From Paralvinella palmiformis (Eukaryota; Annelida; Polychaeta; Terebellida; Alvinellidae), in assembly GCA_025642065.1 (NCBI GenBank), contig JAODUP010001073.1, positions 1-64,000 of the forward strand: DNA of 64,000 nucleotides, written 5' to 3'. Of this stretch, positions 23,920 through 34,483 are shown piece after piece. The notes under the pieces were generated by a model that had not been told where the DNA came from, made no database searches, and worked only from the letters and a program-made list of their open reading frames with translations. The first letter of the stretch is position 1. Every line of letters begins with the position of its first letter. The position numbers were made by a program, and so were the translations under genes.

Positions 23920-24771
23920 TTAGAGGCCAATAAACGTCCATTCCAGTTCTATCCAGCCATGTGTCTCATCATCTATATCAATAATTATCGCGCTGATGTC
24001 GTCCGTCATAACGTCACCAATAGCTATAGTTAAATCATTACGCGTCGTGCTGTTCTGAAAAATCATCGGAGAATCGTATCTGTCAATGACGCTGTTGTCG
24101 TCATAAATGTCAGCTTCTAGGGAAATACCAGTGAATTCCTCTTTCTTATTGTCGTATAGTTCTATATTCGGTGAAAGACATTCTCTACTCGAGCTATCTG
24201 CTGCTCTAGATTGTGGTTGTGTGTTTTTGTTCATGTAGTAAGTATTGGCGAAACGCTGTGGTTGATGTGGCATGCATTCTAAACATAATGATAATAATAA
24301 TAATATATCAGATTTCTTAAATGGAAGAAAAATAACTAACAAAAAAATATATATGTAGGTCACATTTTAAGCAAGATAGCAATACACAAATGTAGACAAC
24401 TAATTATTTAAAAACAATACTTCTATCATTACTACTACTACTGTTACTGCTACTATTAATACTACTACTACTACTAATAATAATAATTATAATAACAATA
24501 TTGATAACAATAATAATGATTATACTGGGAATTCTTACTCATAGGCACCATCATTAATGAAACATTAATTACCTGATTCAGCAAGAAAACTTTCATTTCT
24601 AGAAGTACAACTTCGTATCTTTAACTTCCGTCTCAATCGACTGAGATATTTTCGTATGGACTGAATTGTTGAAGAAGTCTTTCCTAGCTCATCATTTTTG
24701 TCTATAACGTTCATCATATTCACGCTATCGACGCTATTCACGCTATTTACACCATTCATAGGATTCATCAT
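23920..24771 (-). CDS. Two-exon orphan gene, left copy (185 aa)
   Basis: Mirror copy of the gene at 34484-35338. Exon 1 is 24771-24573, intron 24572-24279 (294 bp, GT-AG, phase 1), exon 2 24278-23920. The ATG opens MMNPMNG, followed by a Val-Asn/Asp-Ser repeat. A basic segment IRKYLSRLRRKLKIRS comes next. Exon 2 supplies a hydrophilic middle part and an acidic, tryptophan-containing C-terminus ending EWTFIGL. Relative to the right copy, exon 2 shows no base differences that I could find and exon 1 has two adjacent ones (one silent, one Ser/Thr). I recognise no family. The basic patch could be a nuclear or nucleic-acid-binding segment, which is inference only. Both copies appear intact. Confidence 0.6.
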
Positions 24772-24864
24772 ACTCCAGTTGTCAACGTCGTTCTCGATGT
24801 ATCTGAATATGTCGATATTCAAATATTATGCGACTATTGTTGGTTGTCAGCGAGTAGCTTTTAT

Positions 24865-24878
24865 GGGCTAATTAGCCC
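24865..24878 (-). promoter_or_regulatory. Homeodomain-type palindrome upstream of left gene copy
   Basis: The perfect 14 bp palindrome GGGCTAATTAGCCC contains TAATTA and lies immediately upstream of a TATA-like CATAAAAG (minus strand). Identical to 34377-34390. Confidence 0.45.
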
Positions 24879-25294
24879 GTTGTTTGTTTAACATAACATC
24901 CTTTGTTGTGTTTATCTTAACGTTGATACTATTGCAGGAATAAGCTGTACGCCGGAGAGAAGCTACTACAAACGACCACCTCGTATAAACACCTTAATGA
25001 CTAAATGGACAGGTGGCTTCGCGATTGATCTGCGAGCTATTATAACTAATTACCACACAAATAAACCCGGCAGCTGGTTAGATACAATAGACGACGGTAA
25101 TTAGTATAAACTGTTCCGTGTTCTACGTCAATGGGTCCACGTGACCTGAATTCTATAAAATGTTATTAAACAGATTGATGTAAACATTAAATATGACCAC
25201 ACAGTCGTTTAATCTATAATAATATAAGTAACATCCGATATAGCCCGAGATTTATACAACTGATCAGTTAATTGAGATGTAAAGGTCTAATAGA

Positions 25295-26086
25295 CCACAA
25301 TACCAGGGATCAGCAGTTATATCTGTCTATATCAGCGATTTTCGGTAACTGCGAGATTAAGTGGTTTGCTTGTAGTTCGGGGAGTATCCTCAGGCTGTCG
25401 CTTGTTTGGCACAGTCTCTATGGTAGAGTCCTTCTCCGTAGAGTTTCTGTATCTAAAAATGGCTTTGTAAAGTTCCGGTCCCGGACGTACCGGTGCCGAA
25501 CCTTTACGAAAGATTTACGGTGTGTTGTTTGGCTTTTGCCAGATGTATGGGTCTTTTTTAAATAAGGGTATTATTATGTGTGGCTGTGACTTTGCATATT
25601 ATAATGACTGCTTTTTCTGTGTCGGTTAGGTTGTGTTGTGCCGGAGTTAAGAGTTGTTTAAGAGGTTGTTGGCAGGCTGGGAAGGCGGGACAATTAATTA
25701 GATAGTGGACGGGCTCAAAGTGTTGGTTACTATGTAAGCAGAGTGCTTTATTATTTTGGCCGACAAAGATTTTTGTGCGTACTTAGCAGCGGAGGCGACG
25801 TATGTGTACGTCTGCTATTCTGTTGTTTATTATGTGAATGCCGGGAACAATGGTTTTATTGTACCAGGTACTTAATTTGGCTGTGTCTTGATTTGATTTT
25901 GATGGCTGCCATCCAGTCTGAGTGTATGATTGTGTCTTCGTGTCTCCCGCAATGCGAGGGCGGCGTGTATGGCGTGAAGTTCTGCTAGAGTGATTGGTGT
26001 GTGGTCGGGGAGACATCCACAATATCAGAGATCAACAGTTATATCTGTCTATATCAGCGATTTTCGGTAACTGTGAGATTAAGTGG
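25295..26086. repeat. 70 bp direct repeats flanking a LINE insertion
   Basis: 25295-25364 and 26017-26086 are 70-base direct repeats (CCACAATA ... AAGTGG) with four mismatches, all transitions. They exactly bracket the minus-strand LINE fragment, so they are best read as an unusually long target-site duplication. Confidence 0.85.
25365..26016 (-). pseudogene. I-like LINE, 5'-truncated 3' end
   Basis: The minus strand starts inside the RNase H domain (TPITLAELHAIHAALALRET) and runs through a Cys/His region (LCLHSNQHFEPVHYLI). It ends with the tail GCGACAGCCTGAGGATAC, TCCCCGAAC shared with SINE2. It is a close relative of the plus-strand copy at 26146-27604. Internal deletions and stops leave it non-functional. 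Confidence 0.8.
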
Positions 26087-26145
26087 CTATTCACGTCACC
26101 TATATAAGTAACTTGAAGCTACTTAAAATATACCGTGTGTAGAAG

Positions 26146-27604
26146 ACTTCCTAGACAATAGAGAAATTAAAGTTACATTTCAAGCGGTAGAATCTGACTC
26201 ACCCCCACTTACTACAGGCTCCCCAAAGGACTCCGCCCACTCATCTACACTATTTAACGCCCTAATTACAATACTAATCTCCGTATCATTACCCCCCTGT
26301 GTCGACATCCTGGCTTACGCCGATGACATAGCCATTATTTCACACGGCTCAAGGCCGACCAAAAAAACTACAAACAGCCCTCGACACAACAGCATCTAAA
26401 GCCAATGACCTAGGTCTATAAATCTCCCCCGCCAAAACTAAAACAATTGCCTTCATCACCAATTCAAAACAACACAACACCTTCCATATAGGCAAACAAG
26501 ACATTCAAATAGTCAAACAATACAAATACTTAGGCCTCATCATAGACAACCGCCTCAATTTCAACAAACACGCACTACAAATAAAACAAAAAATCTACTC
26601 TCGACTAAACATAATAAAAATTATTTCTAATGTTAAAGTAGGAATAAACACAAACAATCTTATTAATCTTTATAAAGCCCTAATTCAATCCACACTTCTT
26701 TATGCGGCCCCAATCTACCTATTGGCATCTAAAACAGCAATTAAACACATAGAAATAGCACAAAGAACTGCACTTAAATATGTCATAGGACCCCCCCCCC
26801 ACTGCCCCCTCTGCCCTTATCAGCAGAGAATCCGGCATCCCCCCTATTGCCCATCTCATTAGAGGAGACACAGCCAAATACATATTAAGAACAGCGACAA
26901 AACCGGACCCAGTACAAATCACATCTAAAATACAAGAAAGCTTACACAAAGACCCCAGAGTACACATTAATAAAAGCTGGGCCATGAAAGCAGCTGCTAT
27001 TCAAAGGGACATGAGAATTCCAGCAATCCACCCTCCGGATGCCAAGGAAACTGCTCCATGGCGCGACTACCCATTTACCATCATTATCGTAAACAAAAAT
27101 CAAGACCCACAAGGGGCATTCACTGAGGCGTCGGACAGGATCTCTTCCCTGAACAGAGACCAGGCAGCAATAAACATGTCCGCCAGGATGGAAAATCTGC
27201 CTGGGCCTATTTTGTGGAGGGAAATCCCTGTGGAAGACACCCCGACCACACACCAATCACTCTAGCAGAACCTCACGCCATACACGACGCCCTCGCATGG
27301 CGGGAGGCACAAGACAGACACGAAGACACAATCATACACCCAGACTCGATGGCAGCCATCAAAATCCTGGCACAAACAAAAACACGAACATATCCAGAAA
27401 TCACAACGAAAATTATTAACTCCGCCTCTGCATTAAGCCAACGTGGCAGTCTAACCACTCTACATTGGGTTCCCAGCCACTCAAATATCGAGGGTAATGA
27501 ACGAGCCGACGCTCTGGCCAACGAACTATAAGCAAGGAAGCAAAACATACATAGGCTGTGCCGAATAAGCGACAGCCTGGTGATTCTCCCCGAACACAAC
27601 AAAG
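26146..27604 (+). pseudogene. I-superfamily LINE: RT thumb/palm plus RNase H, decayed
   Basis: Begins in the RT domain (TTGSPKDSAHSSTLFNALIT, counterpart of PQGSPLSPTLFN). It contains LAYADDIAIISHGS with the catalytic YADD at 26316-26327, then YKYLGLIIDNRLNFNKHA and LYAAPIYLLASKTA. The RNase H domain follows from about 27187: QDGKSAWAYF, LAEPHAIHDAL, HPDSMAAIKIL and HWVPSHSNIEGNERADALA retain all four catalytic acids. A stop (GL*ISPAK) and frameshifts separate the parts. A SINE2/LINE-type tail at 27553-27601 is itself flanked by near repeats (AAAACATACAT and AAAACATACAC), so it may be a separate tiny insertion. Clade call (I/Nimb-like) rests on RT followed by RNase H. Confidence 0.85.
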
Positions 27605-27967
27605 CCGTAAAACATACACAGGCAAGATCTTGTATACACAAACACAATCAAGCATTTGTATCTAAAATTGCCCATGCATCTTAATTAGAAAAGATATTTA
27701 GCAGATTCAATTGTAAAAAGGGGCGTTGCAATGGCGTAGTGATTAGAACTCTACGGTGCAAACTTCCAGGTTCTGAGTGCAAATAATCTGAATCGGTGTT
27801 CACAGACTATCTTTCTTAGATTAGCTCAAGCAAGTTGACTCAATTAGTGACATTAATTTTTGTTGTAATTGGAGCCCATTGAAATATCAATTGCAATTTG
27901 TATGAATGGGTTCTACTTGAATGCAACCAATTATTGTGATTTATATAGATTTCCCCCGTATTTTAAG
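27605..27967. other. Intergenic with a tRNA-like remnant
   Basis: AATGGCGTAGTGATTAGAAC (box-A-like) and CCAGGTTCTGAGTGC (box-B-like) near 27729-27780 suggest a further, single-copy SINE head. No gene. Confidence 0.4.
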
Positions 27968-28870
27968 TAATACTGATATAAGTTAAACTGATATAAGAAA
28001 ATTGTTGAATGTATAGCTATTATAATCCCGACGTGTCATTCGCAGTATCGGAGATCTGCCTGAAATCAGCTGTTCTCGACCATGGGTCAAATAGATCAAG
28101 TGGGTAGGCGTTTTAATAAAGCTCCCAACACACCTAACTGTATATACTTAGGGACGTTAAATTAGGCGTGAATGAACGTTCACTTAGTGATGAACGGAAA
28201 CGTATGAGGATTAGCTGTTAGGTTCGAGTAAATCATGGTATTTACTCAGGTTTGAATATATATTTCCTTTGGACTACAGATAATTACCGTTGAATTTAAA
28301 CTGTGTTGTCAAAGTAGTTATGATGTGTATGTAGTAAGTTGCCAATGAACGACACATACGTGTTGTTTGCTGCCAGCTGTAGTGTCAAATGGTATGTTTT
28401 ACGTGCTTCCGCTTTTGTACGTAGCCGCTTTCCTGTGGGCGTGACATATTAGCTGGGCCCCACAAGTTGATTGGTAGCCGAGACACATGCATAGGTATAT
28501 GTATCAATATGTGGAGGTATAGAACATTTTATATTTAGATTAATGTATGTATAGTTGTATTTAGATTTATAGTTATGCAGGTAGGTCTCAAAGGATGTTT
28601 AGATATGATGATGCTATGTGTTTGTTGCCTTTCTATGTGTTTCCTAAAACACACACGCGCGCGCGAACTCGCCCGAACACGCACACATACGCATACGCGC
28701 ACATACACGCATACGCATACATACACGTATATGCGTACATACACGCATATGCGCACATACACGCGTACACGTACACTGGCGTACACTTGTGTACACTCGC
28801 GTATATGCGCGTAGATAGGCGTACATACGCGTAAATGCTCATTCACACACTCCTTCACACACATTCACAC
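27968..28870 (+). mobile_element. Microsatellite-bordered repeat, copy D
   Basis: The upstream module (27968-28258, matches 9430-9725) is joined directly to the main module (28260-28650), lacking the middle part present in B. After the border TTTCCTAAAACACACACGCG comes a long, degenerate CA/CG-rich array to about 28870. Confidence 0.75.
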
Positions 28871-29127
28871 ACACATTCACACACTCACACGGAAATACAT
28901 ACACAATCTATAAATATATGACTGAATATAAAGAAGTGAGCAATATACCTAAATTATATTATTAAGCATTACAGACCTCTTCCAGTGATATTCATAATAA
29001 TGAATTGAGCCTGGACCCCCCCCCTCCTGTTCTAACAATCGTAATATAATAATTCTTAATCATTCTTGGTATATTTGTTTCGGAGTTTAATTTATTAAAC
29101 AAAGGTTTGTAATTTATCCCTACCTCT

Positions 29128-29345
29128 GATTTCGATAAAACTGCAGTTACGAATCCAGTAGAGAACATGAGCAGAAATTTAAAATCAAATATTTCTTTAG
29201 ATGTTGCCGTAACATCTAAATTAAAAAAGGTAAGACACTGGTAAATGAAAACAGACTGGTAACAAAGAGCTTTAATCCGAAAAGCACGCATCATCTCTTG
29301 CATGGGGATTCCTTTCACACCAAACATACATTTCAAGGAATCCTG
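29128..29345 (-). CDS. Possible internal exon, unrecognised
   Basis: On the minus strand an open frame bounded by a plausible acceptor (GACTTCAG|GATTCC) and donor (TCAGAG|GTAGGG) encodes a non-repetitive peptide, with MQEMMRAFRIKALCYQSV and FKFLLMFSTGFVTAVLSKSE. No motif is recognised and no partner exon was found, so it may be chance. Confidence 0.22.
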
Positions 29346-29354
29346 AAGTCTCAA

Positions 29355-30640
29355 ATCGTTTTTTTAGAATTTGATGACAAAATACAGGTTTTGATGAAGC
29401 ATCGCAAATATTGCCTCATTCATTACGCAAAAGGAGCTATACAAAAAGACGGTTGCGCTACATACATTAAGAGTATCACTTCCGAGAACTTCAATTGCAA
29501 CAACGCCACATTAATCCAACTAATGCTACTAACAGTCAGTGGGATTCAAACGCTTGTGGGATTAGCAGATGTAGATGATGTGAGATATTGTGTCTTTGTC
29601 ACAATATCACAAGTACAGTTACCTTTAAAACATATGGAATATTAGGGAATTTTAACTGTGGCTTATCTAATAAAATAATAAAATGTGTTTGTGAATGATT
29701 ACACTGCTTAGAACAGTGTGTGGAGATTAACAGGGAACTTCGTATTAGAGCATACGGCCATAGATACGCGATTATTGTTATTGAGTAACAGCGAACTTAG
29801 TTATAGAAGTCATAGATATGCGATTTTTTTAAACATTAGTTCTGGCTCGCTCACGCAATATGCACATATTGATGATCGTGATAGAATTACGATTGAGTAG
29901 GTATGTGCTAACGGTTGATAAAACGTAGACAACACGAATAAATTAAATGGCGAAACATTTCGGAGAGATACCTTAGGTACATAAGAACCGGGGAAAAAAT
30001 ATGTGAATGTTATAAAACCAGCTAAACATACTTTAAGTAGTCACATTTGGGATACTATTTTCAAAAACGTTTAATATAGCACCAAGAATAATTATCATCA
30101 AGTCTTATAACAAACAACATTCCGGAATGATTATGGAAATAGATTCGTCATAGCTTACTCTAAACACAAACATATAGCTCCTTTCTTGGTTTCTAGTAAA
30201 CTCAAAGAAATCGCTATATATAAAGCAATATTTATTGGAGCTCTGACTAGGTTTTCTATTAATTCACCTCCAGTAAAGCAACTTAAATCCAGTTACAAAA
30301 TTATCAACACGTTTAATTATTTTAGTAAAACAAAGCAATATTTCCTGAAGTAGATCTCAACCGAAGCAGCAAGAAACTATCATTAGAGACAACAGTCGGA
30401 TCTCAGTACCCACAGTTAATTGCTATTAATATGTGTGCTTTGACATGTTTGGTTTCTTTACAGATATCAAAGCAAAAGTGGGACATTGGTTTATTTAAGC
30501 TGCTCCAATGAAAACAGTTATTTTGATTACAGTAACAGAGCTTCGTTCTAGATATAGAATACAAAGGCTAATAGTTCCTAGATTATCGTTTGAACAAGTT
30601 GATGAATTCTTGTATAAACATTGCTGGCAAAGTAAATACC
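29355..30640. other. Intergenic, nothing firm
   Basis: Several short open frames, one box-B-like word near 29544, and a stretch at 30050-30330 with protein-like wording but stops. Nothing I can name. Confidence 0.4.
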
Positions 30641-30644
30641 TTAG

Positions 30645-31160
30645 ACTTGACTGTGTCCACTAGGCGACAGCCAGGTGTCTCTACCTAAACTTCAACGAGA
30701 CAAGAATACTTTAGACAAATATATCTAACGTATAGATATACAGGACCATTCTGCTGATGAATAATAACAGTTTTCGAAATGTAAACTCCTAAATATGAAT
30801 GAACTACCACTAATGTGTTTTTCAATCTGAATATGTGTGTGTGTGTGTGTGTATATGTTTGTGTGTGTGTGTGTGTGTCTTAGGACGGCATTTGCACTGG
30901 CTCAGAACATCAACATATAAACATATATACACACTAGAAAGTAAATAGAAGAAACTAAATTGTTTAATTTTGTTGTTTGTTTCTTTTTTCAACCTATTTA
31001 TTTTTTCTTATGTTCTTGGTGGACATTTGTCCAAACTCCAACTTTATTGGCGAACATTTGTCTGTGGAGCATTCGTCCTACAACTGGCTTAGACTGTGCT
31101 GTGCCCAAATAGGCGACAGCCAGAGGTCCCCACCCCAAACGTCAACAAATACAATATTTT
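30645..31160 (+). repeat. Two copies of a variant LINE/SINE tail and a (GT)n array
   Basis: ACTAGGCGACAGCCAGGTG at about 30658 and AATAGGCGACAGCCAGAGG at about 31105 are each followed by a TACCTAAAC- or CACCCCAAAC-type end and CAACnAGACAA or CAACAAATAC. They resemble, but differ from, the SINE2 tail. A third copy is at 36345-36405. (GT)n lies at 30836-30878. Confidence 0.6.
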
Positions 31161-31180
31161 GATTTTAGACACATGCAATT

Positions 31181-31470
31181 GAAAAAGGTTTCTACAACCG
31201 AAACGAGTCGTGTTATTTGGGTTAAGTGAAATATCTGATGTTACTGATATATCTGATATATCTGATGTTACTGATATATCTGATGTTACTGATATATCTG
31301 ATGTTACTGATATTGTTGAAGTTATTAAAATTCTAACTACAATTTATTATATCTACTAATACCTATGTTTTATTTTCTATTATAGCTACTTATAACATAT
31401 GTACTAATATATATATATATCTTTTCTATTTAGGTCTTGGTCATTGGCCGACCCTTTGGCTATATATTAT
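31181..31470 (+). repeat. Repeat family with hammerhead-like hairpin, copy 2, with minisatellite
   Basis: The hairpin stem is GGTT (31187-31190) with AACC (31196-31199), followed by GAAACGAGTCGTG. It continues into an 18 bp minisatellite (TGATGTTACTGATATATC, about 4.5 units, 31231-31316) and then an AT-rich 3' part matching the copy at 54554-54775 (ATGTACTAATATATA). Confidence 0.6.
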
Positions 31471-33069
31471 TTTGGTAAATGTATATGAAATGATTTAAGC
31501 TGATATTTTAGCTTACTTGAAGAAACGATTGAAGAGTAAGCGGTCAATTGAAGAATAAGTGGCGATTGCAATTAGAGTATGCCAATAATGAGACACTCAA
31601 ACTCTAGAAATACAAATGGATTTGCTTTAAAGAGAAATTCTTTGAATAGGCAATTGGTGAGTGAAATTGATCACACTATAATACACCATAATCTACTGCA
31701 TGGTCTACTTTAAATCTACCGCAATGCACATAAACCCAGGCTATAGCAGCTCGTATCATAGTTAATTCATATCGTGTACAATTACGGAAACAATACGATA
31801 TAGCCAAAACGTCCGTCCTAAATATGTTCCGTGACCAAAACGTCCAGGGATGCCTGGCCGTTGCAGAAACTTCCTTGGCCAAAACTTCCGTCTGCCATAC
31901 GGCCAATACCTCTGAATTCAGCAATAGCCGGTCAACCCCCCCCAGTCAAAACTCCTCCCCGTCAAAACTTAGAAAATACTTCTTAAAACTGTTATGTTAT
32001 AAGAAATAACGAAAATTATTCAAACAATTGACATGAAAAATATAATATTATAGAGTATTGAAGTATTGGCGACGTAGCAGAAGCGGAGTTAAAATTTCTA
32101 TCCGTATACCAAACACTCGAACGAGCCAGATGCGTTAATCCCTCATCAATCGCAAACACAATCAATCGAACTGGGCGAGTACATTATGAATATTGATAAT
32201 TAGTATCAAGTCCTTTCATTATATTATTTTATTATCTAAAGAAGATTTTTCCATGGCTTCCCGATTACATTAATCTCTTCAGCGGCTCTAAGATCTAACA
32301 TGGGAGGAGGGGCTTTTGATCATTTGAATTCTCTCCTAACGGGTTTTCACTGTGTGGGGATTTTGAGGGAAGCGGGTTTTATTTCGAATTCAGCACTCGG
32401 TGACTTTTGTTAAGGTTACCTCTCGCTTAGTCCAAATCAGAGTAGCCTCTACTCATAAACTATAACGTTATTATTACTTTATTAACGAATCAGCTGTATG
32501 GACGTCGGGTTATATTATGGGCTAGTTTTATTATTATTTTCTCATTAAAGTTGAGAAATTCTTGAATATCATTTGAGACGTAGACATTAATTATTTGTTT
32601 GCTCAGGGAAATGTGTTTACGTTGTTCGTCGTGACGTTCTTTTTAAATTTATTGACAGAAATTATATCATGACTGATGTATTTTACATAATTATATGAAC
32701 AGAAATAATATTAAAACAACAAAGATTACTGTATTATTATTTTTATTATTATTATTATTTATATTAAGATTAGGAGTTATTCGATACAATATATTATAAA
32801 CTTTAAAACGAAAGATTTAAAATAACACAACATCAGCAGTATCGAATTAAAATTTTCTTAAGTTGTCAAAGACGTAAAACAATATTAAACACAGTTGTCT
32901 CATACAACAATTAAAACCTGGGTGAAATTAATTTATATCACACAGCTTATAAATGATTTAGTTAAGGAATCTTGTATTACAAAAGTATATATTAAACAAT
33001 ATTATTGCCATAATTAAAGTTGACGTTAATCGGCATAATAACATAATGTAGATTTCAAGAATGCAGGCG
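31471..33069. other. Intergenic, nothing firm
   Basis: 31800-31970 contains several CCAAAAC-TTCC/GTCC words related in flavour to the minisatellite at 33070. The rest is AT-rich without signal. Confidence 0.4.
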
Positions 33070-33207
33070 ATAACCCCCTCCGGTCAAAACCCCCTCCGGT
33101 CAAAACCCCCTCTAGTCAAAACCCCCTCTAGTCAAAACCCCCTCTAGTCAAAACCCCCTCTAGTCAAAACCCCTCTAGTCAAAACCCCTCTAGTCAAAAC
33201 CCCCTGT
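33070..33207. repeat. C-rich minisatellite, about 8 units of 16-17 bp
   Basis: Tandem units close to CCCCCTCTAGTCAAAA; the first two carry CCGG instead of CTAG and later ones lose one C. The complementary strand repeats GGGGGTTTTGAC. Units are contiguous with no spacers. Confidence 0.95.
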
Positions 33208-33302
33208 GATATATAGTCAAATGGTCAAAAGAGATTAATGTAATGGGAAGCCTTAAATAACAGAATAATATATTTACTTTGTTCAACCTCCACATAGTGG
33301 AG

Positions 33303-33304
<2 letters not shown>

Positions 33305-33377
<73 letters not shown>
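33305..33377. repeat. (TA)n microsatellite
   Basis: About 36 TA units; Ile-Tyr frames across it are artefacts. Confidence 0.97.
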
Positions 33378-33381
<4 letters not shown>

Positions 33382-33960
33382 AAAACATACAAACCACACA
33401 GAGGATATAAACTATGACAATAGTAGACATATAATATCATTATCAATTAAAATGACCTAATGAAAAGTTTGACCAATATAATTAAAGAACTTGATAGTAA
33501 TTAACAATATGTTTAAATCTTTGATCTCAGCTACTGATGGCCTTATTGCAATTGGGGAGCCTTCGGCCAATCATGAAATAATATAGTTGAAGAGCCTGAT
33601 AGTAATTAGTAATATTTATAAATTGTATGATCATAGCTACCAGGCAATGGTATCCACACTGTTAGTGTGAGACAACAGGGGTGATTCCCCCCCCCCCCTG
33701 TCAAAATACAAGCCAAGCTCATGAATTTATGGACAGCCCGCCGAGATTGTATTAAGTCAATGGGGGATATCCTGAATGGCATCGGCCACTGGATCAGATG
33801 GAGGGGGTTTTCACCGGTTACCAGATTTCAAGTCCCTGCTTTAACATCCACATTTTATCTGACTTTTGGCCAAACGGAACTTGTTCATACTTATCCCTCA
33901 AAGCCATTGCCAGCGTGTATAAAATAAAAATCTAGGACTATCATCGGTGATTGCTTTGTT
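33378..33960. other. Intergenic, nothing recognised
   Basis: A C-run at 33689-33701 is preceded by repeats of a CCTGATAGTAATTA-like phrase (33491 and 33597). No gene. Confidence 0.4.
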
Positions 33961-34035
33961 GTTAGGGGAGAATCCCCAGGCCGTCGCTTATTCGGCGCAG
34001 CATCTATGTTGGAGTGGTTGAGAAACTACCTGTGT
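33961..34035 (-). mobile_element. SINE2/LINE tail remnant
   Basis: The minus strand ends AGCGACGGCCTGGGGATTC then TCCCCTAAC, with CAACCACTCCAACATAGATG upstream. Only the last 75 bp of the family remain. Confidence 0.75.
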
Positions 34036-34376
34036 CATCGGTCATTATTAATATACCTTAAAAGCGATGAACCACGAGTCTGTTGCTTGAAATACGAAAA
34101 CATTCGTCACGTGATCTACACCTTGACCATAGAACACAGAACAGTTTATACTAATTACCGTCGTCTATTGTATCTAACCAGCTGCCGGGTTTATTTGTGT
34201 GGTAATTAGTTATAATAGCTCGCAGATCAAACGCGAAGCCACCTGTCCGTTTAGTCAGTAAGATGTTTATACGAGATGGTCGTTTGTAGTAGCTTCTCTC
34301 CGGCGTACAACTTATTCCTGCAATAGTATCAACGTTAAGATAAACACAACAAAGGATGTTATGTTAAACAAACAAC

Positions 34377-34397
34377 GGGCTAATTAGCCCATAAAAG
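34377..34397 (+). promoter_or_regulatory. Homeodomain-type palindrome and TATA-like box, right gene copy
   Basis: The perfect palindrome GGGCTAATTAGCCC (34377-34390) abuts CATAAAAG (34390-34397). Transcription start would fall near 34420, giving a leader of about 60 bases to the ATG at 34484. TAATTA is the core bound by many homeodomain dimers (general knowledge). Confidence 0.45.
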
Positions 34398-34483
34398 CTA
34401 CTCGCTGACAACCAACAATAGTCACATAATATTTGAATATCGACATATTCAGATACATCGAGAACGACGTTGACAACTGGAGT

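Larger units (their letters stand above)
23237..25150 (-). repeat. Left arm of a large inverted duplication
   Basis: About 1.9 kb that matches 34105-36021 in inverse orientation. Coordinates on the two arms sum to 59255-59258. The match covers a two-exon gene, its 3' flank, a SINE2 tail remnant (23365-23420) and about 370 bp of 5' flank. The outer edge is sharp (23237); the inner edge decays near 25150. By eye, noncoding parts differ at roughly 2-3% of positions. Confidence 0.93.

Noticed and set aside
28992..29645. Overlapping open frames on both strands
   Set aside because: Only the minus-strand part with plausible splice sites is kept as a low-confidence exon; the plus-strand frame lacks motif and context.
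33070..33207. Possible CRISPR-like array
   Set aside because: Units are contiguous 16-17 bp repeats without spacers in a eukaryotic context: a minisatellite.
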